Assembly (NCBI GenBank): GCA_964463605.1 | Contig: CAYXBZ010000046.1 | Location: 1-5,772 of the forward strand | Source: DAOLOF01 sp964463605 | GTDB taxonomy: Bacteria > Patescibacteriota > Microgenomatia > UBA1400 > PJMF01 | Direction: 5' to 3' | DNA length: 5,772 bases | In this document: in pieces, positions 1-5,652 of the stretch | How positions within the stretch are numbered: position 1 is the first letter of the stretch | Layout: every line of letters starts with the position of its first letter | Program-made: the position numbers and the translations under genes | Notes under the pieces: model-generated | Told to the model about the DNA's origin: nothing | The model's input: the letters and a program-made list of their open reading frames with translations, nothing else | Databases searched by the model: none

Positions 1-1127
1 ACAAGGAGACTCATCTTAGATACAGAGCCGATCACATTATTAGAGACTGGCTCAAGAACCAAAACAAACCTGAGCTGAAAGATTTAGATATTAATAATCT
101 TTCCACCCTCGAAATGGGGCAGTTTATTAAACAGTATGAGATTAAATCTCCAGATGGCAACGAACTAACTGAGCCCAAGGACTTCAACATTCTTTTTGAG
201 ACCGCCATTGGCGCTATAGCTGGAGAAAAGTCAATCGTTTACCTGCGGGGTGAAACAGCCCAAGGAATTTTTAGTAACTTTAAACAAGTCCTTAACAGCA
301 CCAGAGCCAGAGTGCCCTTTGGCATAGGCCAAATTGGTAAAAGCTTTAGAAACGAGATCACTAGTGGTCAGTTCTTGTTTAGGCAACTGGAATTTGAACA
401 GGCCGAGATTGAGTACTTCTTTAACCCCGCTCAAATTAAGTGGGAAAAGCTGATGGACGACTGGAAAGAGAAGATGATGAAGTTCGCAGTTGAAACTCTT
501 GGAATAAATCCTGAGGATCTCAGATGGCGCAGACACACCGATCAAGAAAGAAGTCACTACAGCCAAGAAACATTTGATCTTGATTATCAATTTTCCTTTG
601 GCTGGGATGAGTTGTGGGGCATTGCCTATCGCACCGATTACGACCTTAAGCAGCATATGCAGCACTCCGGTGAGTCGCTAGAGTACATTGACCCTTTCAC
701 CCATGAAAAAATCATCCCTCACGTGATAGAGCCAGCGGTTGGAGTAGATCGCTTATTTTTAATGGTATTAACTGACGCCTATAAAAAAGATGAAAAAGGA
801 CGACTTTATCTTGACCTTAAACCGTCATTAGCTACCTATCAAGCCGCCGTTTTTCCTCTGCTGCGCAACAAACCAGAACTAGTGGCAAAATCTAGAGAAG
901 TTTATCAGCTTCTTCAATCTGATTTTCACACCACCTTTGATGACAGAGGTAACATCGGCAAGCGCTATCTGTATCAAGACGAGATTGGCACTCCTTTCTG
1001 TGTTACGGTTGACTTTGACTCACTGGAAGATGGCATGGTTACAGTCAGAGAAAGAAATACCACCAATCAAGAGAGAGTAGCGATCGATAAAGTTGCCAAC
1101 TATCTGCAATCAATGATAGACTCATAG
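1..1127 (+). CDS. glyS: Glycyl-tRNA synthetase, dimeric (alpha2) class II type, 5'-truncated by the window edge
   Basis: Charges tRNA-Gly with glycine using ATP in the cytoplasm. The frame is open from the window edge (first full codon at 3), giving 374 residues; dimeric GlyRS is usually about 430-510, so the N-terminus with class II motif 1 is missing. The ATG at 114 is internal, because conserved sequence (YRADHIIRDW) lies upstream of it. Seen, in partial-protein numbering: motif 2 region with RGETAQGIF at 82-90, IGQIGKSFRNEI near 108-119 and EFEQAEIEYF at 130-139; the glycine-pocket stretch ELWGIAYRTDYDLKQH at 203-218; motif 3 EPAVGVDRLF at 243-252; then the anticodon-binding domain from about 277, with GKRYLYQDEIGTPF at 319-332 and VTVRERNT at 346-353. 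The family usually reads LRPETAQ, so a glycine replaces the proline here. It is not the alpha2-beta2 GlyQ/GlyS type. The stop is TAG, and the next gene follows after 32 bases with no terminator between, suggesting cotranscription. Confidence 0.96.
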   Translation, partial: KETHLRYRADHIIRDWLKNQNKPELKDLDINNLSTLEMGQFIKQYEIKSPDGNELTEPKDFNILFETAIGAIAGEKSIVYLRGETAQGIFSNFKQVLNSTRARVPFGIGQIGKSFRNEITSGQFLFRQLEFEQAEIEYFFNPAQIKWEKLMDDWKEKMMKFAVETLGINPEDLRWRRHTDQERSHYSQETFDLDYQFSFGWDELWGIAYRTDYDLKQHMQHSGESLEYIDPFTHEKIIPHVIEPAVGVDRLFLMVLTDAYKKDEKGRLYLDLKPSLATYQAAVFPLLRNKPELVAKSREVYQLLQSDFHTTFDDRGNIGKRYLYQDEIGTPFCVTVDFDSLEDGMVTVRERNTTNQERVAIDKVANYLQSMIDS

Positions 1128-1159
1128 TTTATCTACTTTATCAATCAAAACAGATCACT

Positions 1160-1990
1160 ATGAAGTTAAAGAAAAAACAGATCATCATTATTGGTATTGT
1201 GTTAGCGTTACTGGCTGGAGCGGTGGCAGTGACTCTTGCCCTAAGAGCTAGAGGGGGCGAGGAAGAAGTTGTAGAAGAACCAACTCGCAGAAGAATAAGT
1301 GAGCCGGTCAATGTGATTCCCGTTTCAGAGCGACCTTACGTTAGCATTTTACCCATTCCCGACAACAACCACCTCACCATCAGAATTTTTGAGGTCAACA
1401 AGCCTGCCACTGAGGCAGACTACGTGCTGGAATATCAATCTGGCAGCTCATTAAAAGGCGCAGAGGGCTTAATTGATGTGGTAGACTTACCTGCCAGCGA
1501 GCAGATCTTTTTGGGCACCTGCAGTGCCGGAGGAGCCTGCACTTATGACCGCGACATCACCGGTGGCAACCTGCTGCTGCGATTTACTGGAGATGAAAGT
1601 TATGCCGTTAAAACCAACTGGCGCTACATTGAAAATACCGATAGCTCAGACGAGATTGCTTCCTGGGACGCCAAGTTTCAGCTGCAGTCAGATGTGATTG
1701 CCGCTGTTCGTTATTTAATAGTCTTTAACAGCCCAGGAATTCCATCTGGTTTAGAAACACTGATGGAAGGCGGTCAAGAGCCCGAACTGATCGCTGATCA
1801 TTACGCACTTTCGGCCAGCTCCAATCTAAGCGGCACCGCCGAGGTTATGATCAGAACTGAAGAAGAGTCTGAAACAGCCACCATTGTGGGCTACAACGGC
1901 AGCGACTGGATTAGCTTTGAAACAGAAGTTGATGGCAAAGAGGTGAGAGCAGAGGTTGAGTTTGTTGAGCTCTACACCGTGATTAGGTAA
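1160..1990 (+). CDS. Membrane-anchored extracytoplasmic protein of unknown function, beta-rich
   Basis: I do not recognise a named family and assign no function. The 276-residue protein starts with a lysine-rich stretch (MKLKKKQ), then one hydrophobic segment at about residues 8-28, then RAR and a charged linker (about 29-48, acidic then arginine-rich). This fits an N-in signal anchor with the rest outside the membrane. Residues about 60-175 look beta-rich and contain a close cysteine pair, C121 and C127 (CSAGGAC), that could form a disulfide. Residues about 215-276 resemble the C-terminal beta-sandwich modules of some surface proteins: a YNGSDWISFET strand pair, then an alternating strand ending in ELYTVIR. 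No LPXTG, lipobox cysteine or catalytic motif is visible. The ATG at 1160 is preceded by no Shine-Dalgarno sequence. It lies 32 bases after glyS and just before a terminator, so it is probably the last gene of that transcript. It may be a lineage-restricted envelope protein. Confidence 0.85.
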   Translation: MKLKKKQIIIIGIVLALLAGAVAVTLALRARGGEEEVVEEPTRRRISEPVNVIPVSERPYVSILPIPDNNHLTIRIFEVNKPATEADYVLEYQSGSSLKGAEGLIDVVDLPASEQIFLGTCSAGGACTYDRDITGGNLLLRFTGDESYAVKTNWRYIENTDSSDEIASWDAKFQLQSDVIAAVRYLIVFNSPGIPSGLETLMEGGQEPELIADHYALSASSNLSGTAEVMIRTEEESETATIVGYNGSDWISFETEVDGKEVRAEVEFVELYTVIR

Positions 1991-2016
1991 ATCCTTCTCA
2001 ATTAGTTTCATTTTAC

Positions 2017-2047
2017 AAGAGTGGTCTTTTAGACCACTCTTTTTTTT
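2017..2047 (+). terminator. Intrinsic (Rho-independent) terminator of the glyS unit
   Basis: A perfect 11-bp inverted repeat (AAGAGTGGTCT at 2017-2027, AGACCACTCTT at 2031-2041) encloses a TTT loop. An uninterrupted run of eight T follows from 2040 to 2047, overlapping the stem's last two bases. It starts 27 bases after the TAA of the anchored-protein gene. There is no matching T-run on the other strand, so it works in the + direction. It separates the glyS unit from the mraZ promoter region. Confidence 0.95.
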
Positions 2048-2080
2048 GATCTCTTATACTGAATTTTTTCTCTTATAACC

Positions 2081-2108
2081 CGAAGCAAACTTCGTCTTTA
2101 CTTGCTTC
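2081..2108 (+). repeat. Inverted repeats upstream of the mraZ promoters (two overlapping hairpins)
   Basis: Two alternative foldings share the same left arm. CGAAG (2081-2085) pairs with CTTCG (2090-2094) around a four-base loop; alternatively GAAGCAA (2082-2088) pairs with TTGCTTC (2102-2108) around a 13-base loop. They cannot form together. The element lies between the glyS-unit terminator and the first TATAAT box, and its right arm overlaps the -35 region of promoter P1. It may be a protein-binding site in DNA, or chance in a short AT-rich region. No T-run follows, so it is not a second terminator. Confidence 0.35.
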
Positions 2109-2128
2109 TCAATTTTTGGCATTATAAT
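2102..2128 (+). promoter_or_regulatory. Candidate promoter P1 of the mraZ operon
   Basis: A perfect -10 hexamer, TATAAT, is at 2123-2128. The best -35 match is TTGCTT at 2102-2107, with a short 15-base spacer, so the -35 is weak. Transcription would start near 2135. The -10 is flanked tightly by the first two TGGCA repeats and shares base 2128 with the second. The position downstream of a terminator and upstream of mraZ supports a promoter here; which of the two TATAAT boxes is used cannot be told from sequence. Confidence 0.5.
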
Positions 2129-2142
2129 GGCAAGAGTTGGCA
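2117..2142 (+). promoter_or_regulatory. Probable MraZ operator: three TGGCA direct repeats
   Basis: TGGCA occurs at 2117-2121, 2128-2132 and 2138-2142, with start-to-start distances of 11 and 10 bases, about one helical turn each. Known from E. coli: MraZ represses its own promoter by binding three TGGGN repeats with 5-base spacers, a 10-base period. Here the core would be TGGCA instead of TGGG. The array covers the -10 of P1 and the -35 of P2, as expected for an autorepressor site in front of mraZ. That MraZ binds it is inference from layout. Confidence 0.55.
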
Positions 2143-2156
2143 AAGTATCTTATAAT
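2127..2156 (+). promoter_or_regulatory. Candidate promoter P2 of the mraZ operon
   Basis: A second perfect TATAAT lies at 2151-2156. ATGGCA at 2127-2132 matches TTGACA at four of six positions with an 18-base spacer and coincides with the middle TGGCA repeat. Transcription would start near 2163, giving a leader of about 67 bases before the mraZ GTG. This box has the better -35 spacing of the two, and a protein on the TGGCA array would block it. Confidence 0.55.
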
Positions 2157-2215
2157 TTAACAAGCAAACATTACAAGCCTGCTCGATCTTAACAATACAA
2201 AGTAACTGCCCAGAT

Positions 2216-2220
2216 AGGAT
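2216..2220 (+). promoter_or_regulatory. mraZ: Ribosome binding site of mraZ
   Basis: AGGAT lies 9 bases before the GTG start (10 bases from AGGA). It is the only recognisable Shine-Dalgarno-like sequence ahead of any gene start in the window. It supports the GTG at 2230, which also gives the conserved N-terminus MFIGKY. Confidence 0.6.
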
Positions 2221-2229
2221 AAGATCTCT

Positions 2230-2649
2230 GTGTTTATCGGTAAGTATTACTACAAGCTGCAAGCGAACAACAGACTGTCGCTGCCAAAAGACATCAGAAA
2301 AGATCAAAAAACATGGGTAGTAACACGCGGTTTAGATGGATGCTTGTTTGTGTTCAAGGCTGAAACATTTGAACAAGAACTGCAACAACTGGCCGCACGC
2401 TCTTTCACAAAAAAAGCACATCGTGACTTGATCAGAATCATGAGCAACGAGGCAAAAGAAGTAACTGTAGATTCCAGCGGTCGAGTACATCTGCCCGAGT
2501 ACTTAACCCAGTTTGCCCAGCTACAAGAGAGCGTAGTGATAGTTGGTAGTTTCAACCGAATCGAGATCTGGGACCAGGAAAAGTACCATCAATACGCCAA
2601 TCAGCTGGAGCAAGAGGCTGACTCAATCGCTGAGTCAGTTGAACTCTAA
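2230..2649 (+). CDS. mraZ: Transcriptional regulator MraZ
   Basis: DNA-binding protein of the SpoVT/AbrB-like fold, normally a ring-shaped oligomer. In E. coli it represses the dcw cluster it heads and acts on other targets. The 139 residues are near the usual size of about 140-150. Two copies of the fold are visible: residues about 1-50, with MFIGKYYYKL, then RLSLPKDIR at 15-23 and TRGLDGCLFVF at 32-42; and about 75-120, with VDSSGRVHLP at 80-89 and FNRIEIWDQEKY at 108-119. The start is GTG, chosen because MF-G-Y is the family's N-terminus and AGGAT precedes it. In the first copy the usual LDxKGR reads LQANNR, losing the turn glycine, while the second copy keeps SGR. An acidic tail (122-139) ends the protein. 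It is the first gene of the operon, 20 bases before rsmH, behind two candidate promoters and a TGGCA repeat array that it may bind itself. Confidence 0.96.
   Translation: MFIGKYYYKLQANNRLSLPKDIRKDQKTWVVTRGLDGCLFVFKAETFEQELQQLAARSFTKKAHRDLIRIMSNEAKEVTVDSSGRVHLPEYLTQFAQLQESVVIVGSFNRIEIWDQEKYHQYANQLEQEADSIAESVEL
2618..2638 (+). repeat. Perfect inverted repeat at the 3' end of mraZ
   Basis: CTGACTCA (2618-2625) and TGAGTCAG (2631-2638) form an 8-bp stem with a five-base loop, inside the last codons of mraZ, about 30 bases before the rsmH start. No T-run follows, so it is not a standard terminator. It could pause transcription, protect the mRNA, or tune rsmH expression relative to mraZ; chance is also possible. 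Confidence 0.4.
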
Positions 2650-2669
2650 TTACAGCTAACAAAAAAAGT

Positions 2670-3584
2670 ATGAGCACCAAACAGGCACTACACCAACCGG
2701 TCATGAAACAAGAGGTAATTGAACTGTTACAAGTTCAGCCGGAAAAGTGGTACATCGATGCTACCTTTGGCCGTGGCGGACACACTCAAGAAATATTGGA
2801 GCATCAAGGCAAGGTCTTGGCCATCGACCAAGATAAAGAAGCCATTGAGTTTGCCCAAAGAAAGTTTGCAGATTTTATTGAGAGAGGACAACTTGTTCTT
2901 GCTCATCAAAACTTTGCCCAACTTAACCAAGCCTTATCCTTGCTCCCGGCAGGTCAAGCTGAAACCGCCCCAATCACCGGCATTATTTTTGACTTTGGCA
3001 CCAGCCAAGATCAAATTAGGGCTCCTTCCCGCGGTTTCAGTTTTGACCAGCCCGATGACCCGCTAGACATGCGCATGAATCAAGATCTGGGCGTCACCGC
3101 CGCTGACTTGCTAATGGTTCTCAGTAAAAAACAGCTGTCTCAGTTATTTAGAGAATACGGCGGAGAAACTCACTCTAATCAAATCGCAGCAGCCATTGAT
3201 CGTTATCGAGGCAAAGATCACTCCCGTCAGGTTAACACTGTTGGAGAGTTGCTGGGTATCATCGATCAAGTCAAAGAAAGACGATCTCACCTGCATCCGG
3301 CAACCAAAATTTTTCAAGCTTTGAGAATAGCAGTAAACAGTGAGCTAGACGCCATCAAAGAAGCGCTGCCTCAGGCACTTAAGGTACTAGAGCCACAAGG
3401 CAGAATCGTCACCATTGCTTTTCATCAAGGAGAGGACGTAATCGTTAAACATCTTTTTAAAGAGTGGGAAGAGAAAAAGTTAGGGAAAAATATTTATAAA
3501 AAACCAGTACAACCATCAGCAGAAGAAAAAACAAATAACCCATCAGCTCGCAGTGCCAAACTTAGAGCTTTTGAAAAAAAATGA
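2670..3584 (+). CDS. rsmH: 16S rRNA (cytosine(1402)-N(4))-methyltransferase RsmH (MraW)
   Basis: Uses S-adenosylmethionine to methylate N4 of C1402 in the decoding centre of 16S rRNA. The 304 residues are near the usual 300-320. Seen in order: HQPVMKQEV at 8-16; SAM-binding motif DATFGRGGH at 30-38; AIDQD at 51-55; DFGTS at 108-112 (family DLGVSS); RGFSF at 121-125; LDMRM at 132-136; the inserted helical domain at about 140-205; HPATKIFQALRIAVN at 209-223; and the C-terminal NPSARSAKLR at 290-299. The normally very conserved SFHSLEDRIVK reads AFHQGEDVIVK at 250-260: FH, ED and IVK stay, while S-L and R are replaced. The other signatures are intact, so I expect an active enzyme. It starts 20 bases after mraZ with only an A-run upstream and no Shine-Dalgarno sequence. 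Its TGA overlaps the next gene's ATG by four bases (ATGA), implying coupled translation. Confidence 0.96.
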   Translation: MSTKQALHQPVMKQEVIELLQVQPEKWYIDATFGRGGHTQEILEHQGKVLAIDQDKEAIEFAQRKFADFIERGQLVLAHQNFAQLNQALSLLPAGQAETAPITGIIFDFGTSQDQIRAPSRGFSFDQPDDPLDMRMNQDLGVTAADLLMVLSKKQLSQLFREYGGETHSNQIAAAIDRYRGKDHSRQVNTVGELLGIIDQVKERRSHLHPATKIFQALRIAVNSELDAIKEALPQALKVLEPQGRIVTIAFHQGEDVIVKHLFKEWEEKKLGKNIYKKPVQPSAEEKTNNPSARSAKLRAFEKK

Positions 3585-3880
3585 ACACACCAACTCAAAA
3601 AACAAAAATCATTACTTTTTATTATGCAGTTCTTGGGCTTGTCTTGATTGCTCAAACTGTTCTAACCTGCATAAAACTTGGCCAAAACGTTTCTTATCAG
3701 CACAAGCTTCAAGCCCTAACCACTCACAACAAAAATCTTTACAGAGAGTTGGAAACAAAACAAGCTGTTCTTAGCTCTACCAACTCACTGTTAGCGATTC
3801 AAAACGAAATTGATGACATCTATGTTCCCATAAACTCTCCCGTCATCATCTCTGGACACGCAACCCTAGCTCTGAAATAA
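3581..3880 (+). CDS. ftsL: FtsL-like small divisome membrane protein
   Basis: The 99-residue protein has the FtsL/DivIC layout: a short cytoplasmic N-terminus (1-9, with lysines), one membrane segment at about 10-31, then a helix with spaced leucines at about 34-75 that suits a coiled coil, and a short tail. FtsL forms a complex with FtsB/DivIC and FtsQ/DivIB and helps activate septal wall synthesis by FtsW and FtsI. FtsL is hard to recognise by sequence, so the call rests on size, topology and position: exactly between rsmH and ftsI, where ftsL sits in most dcw clusters. The start overlaps the rsmH stop by four bases (ATGA) and the TAA is 8 bases before ftsI. C30, at the end of the membrane segment, is the only cysteine. 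It could also be a DivIC/FtsB-type protein. Confidence 0.75.
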   Translation: MNTPTQKTKIITFYYAVLGLVLIAQTVLTCIKLGQNVSYQHKLQALTTHNKNLYRELETKQAVLSSTNSLLAIQNEIDDIYVPINSPVIISGHATLALK

Positions 3881-3888
3881 TTTAGTCC

Positions 3889-5634
3889 ATGGCTGAGAAA
3901 TCATCTTTTAATCAACGAGCAAGAGCCATCTTTGCCACCATTGTTGTTGGCTTTGCACTCGTATTGGTAAGACTTTTTTATTGGCAAATTATTCAGGCTG
4001 AAAGCTCTCAAACAGTTGTAGAACTTCAAAGTACACAAAAAGTTAACATCAGGGGTCGTAGAGGCAGAATTTACGCCGATCAAGGAGAGTTATTGGTTGG
4101 CAACCAGTCAGCATTTGACGTTTATTTGAACAAACGAGAGTTAGAGGTTGAAGTTGAAGAACTGATAAGCATTTTGGTTGACACCTATCAAGAATACCAA
4201 GGCTCAATCGCCAAAAGCGACACCGATCAGTTTGCGGCTAGTTACTTTTTTGAGTCGGTCGAAGAATTTGATCAGCAGCTGCAAAAAGTAGTATCAAGAA
4301 ACAGCAACTGGATCAAAATATTACCAGAAATTCCTCTTGAGTTTAAGGAAAAAGTCACTCAACTCAAATTAGTTGGTCTACATTCATTTGAAACCGAAGC
4401 AAGATTTTACCCAGAAGCATCAATGGCCGCTCACCTAACCGGCTTCGTAGGCAAAACTGATGAAGGCAATAACATTGGTTACTTTGGCATTGAGGGAGCT
4501 CTCGAGAAAGAGCTTCAAAGCAAAAGCAAAGAAATCATATATCGAACAGACGCCAAAGGGATATCATTTTCTGATCAACAGCTAGATTACTCTAATCTTG
4601 ATGGAAGAGATATTACAACTACCATTAAAAGAGAGATTCAGTTTATTGCTGAGGCTGCGCTAAGTAAAGGAGTAGCTCGTTCACAAAGTACCAGCGGAGA
4701 AATTGTCATCATTGAGCCAAAAACTGGAGCTATCTTGGCAGTCGCCACCTGGCCACATTACAGCCAAATCAACTTCAGACAGTTTAATACTCAAGACTTT
4801 AAAAATCCAACCTTAGCAAATCTATATGAGCCAGGTTCAACCTTTAAAGTATTGACCCTTGCCACAGGAATCGATTTGGGACTGATCAGTCCAGAAACAG
4901 AGTGTACTAAATGCGCTGGCCCAAGAGTGATCGCTGGCCATACCATCAACACCTGGAACAAAGAGTTTAATCCTAATATCACCATGAAAGAAGCCTTAAG
5001 AAAATCTGACAACACCGCTATGGTGTTTGTTTCAGAACAGATCGGAGCCGAAAGATTTATGAATTACATCAGGCAGTTTGGAATTGGAGAGCCTCTTAAT
5101 ATCGATCTGCAGGAAGACGTCAAGACACCCTTACCAAGTAGAGTTGGGCCAGTTGAGTTAGCTACGATCAGTTTCGGGCAAGGAATCAGCACTAACAGCA
5201 TGCAAATGGTCAGAGCCATCTCTGCTATTGCCAACAACGGAGTGATTATGAAACCTTATATAGTTAGCTCGGTTTATGATCCTCAAACGCACGAAATAAT
5301 TAATTATAAACCTCAGGAGTTGAGAAGAGTAATCTCTGCAGACACAGCTAAGATTATGACTCAAATGATGATTCATTCGGCTTCAAGATATGCCAGTTGG
5401 GTTAATCAGTCATACCAAGTAGCGGGAAAATCAGGAACATCACAAATACCAAGTGAATCAGGAGGCTACAGAGACTGGGGGACTATTGCTAGCTATGTGG
5501 GCTTTGCTCCTGCCGATGAACCTAAATTTGTAATGCTAGTCAAGCTTACAGAGCCTAGAATTGATCCTTGGGGCGAAACTACCGCTGTTCCAATTTGGTA
5601 TGATGTCGCCGAGAAGATCCTACTCAGACTTTAG
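3889..5634 (+). CDS. ftsI: Peptidoglycan D,D-transpeptidase FtsI (class B penicillin-binding protein)
   Basis: Cross-links septal peptidoglycan outside the membrane, working with FtsW. The 581 residues match FtsI (about 550-600), with no C-terminal PASTA domains. Seen in order: cytoplasmic N-terminus; membrane segment at about 12-31; pedestal domain starting with RGRIYADQGELL at 58-69; ARFYPEASMAAHLTGFVG at 171-188; GYFGIEGALE at 197-206; and the transpeptidase domain from about 268. Catalytic motifs are complete: STFK at 317-320 (nucleophile S317), SDN at 373-375 and KSGTS at 514-518, with FGQGIS at 429-434. The third motif is KSG where most enzymes have KTG, a substitution known in some active members. 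C339 and C342 form an unusual CxxC (ECTKCAGPRVI) after the nucleophile helix. It begins 8 bases after the ftsL-like gene with no Shine-Dalgarno sequence and is the last gene of the operon. With few cell-wall genes in view, a broader PBP2-like role cannot be excluded. Confidence 0.95.
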   Translation: MAEKSSFNQRARAIFATIVVGFALVLVRLFYWQIIQAESSQTVVELQSTQKVNIRGRRGRIYADQGELLVGNQSAFDVYLNKRELEVEVEELISILVDTYQEYQGSIAKSDTDQFAASYFFESVEEFDQQLQKVVSRNSNWIKILPEIPLEFKEKVTQLKLVGLHSFETEARFYPEASMAAHLTGFVGKTDEGNNIGYFGIEGALEKELQSKSKEIIYRTDAKGISFSDQQLDYSNLDGRDITTTIKREIQFIAEAALSKGVARSQSTSGEIVIIEPKTGAILAVATWPHYSQINFRQFNTQDFKNPTLANLYEPGSTFKVLTLATGIDLGLISPETECTKCAGPRVIAGHTINTWNKEFNPNITMKEALRKSDNTAMVFVSEQIGAERFMNYIRQFGIGEPLNIDLQEDVKTPLPSRVGPVELATISFGQGISTNSMQMVRAISAIANNGVIMKPYIVSSVYDPQTHEIINYKPQELRRVISADTAKIMTQMMIHSASRYASWVNQSYQVAGKSGTSQIPSESGGYRDWGTIASYVGFAPADEPKFVMLVKLTEPRIDPWGETTAVPIWYDVAEKILLRL

Positions 5635-5652
5635 CCCTCAAACATTCTTCAA

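Noticed and set aside
114..116. ATG as the true start of glycyl-tRNA synthetase
   Set aside because: The same frame is open to the window edge and encodes conserved GlyRS sequence upstream, so the gene is cut by the window rather than starting here.
231..665. A 144-codon open frame on the - strand
   Set aside because: It lies wholly antisense to the strongly conserved glyS motif 2 region and its translation has no recognisable features; it is a shadow of the real gene.
2048..2229. Riboswitch or small RNA in the mraZ leader
   Set aside because: No known riboswitch core, T-box or extended helix is visible; promoter boxes, TGGCA repeats and short hairpins account for the notable structure.
2719..3066. 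A 115-codon + strand frame inside rsmH
   Set aside because: The overlapping frame encodes all RsmH signature motifs; this one gives a low-complexity lysine and leucine-rich translation with no domain.
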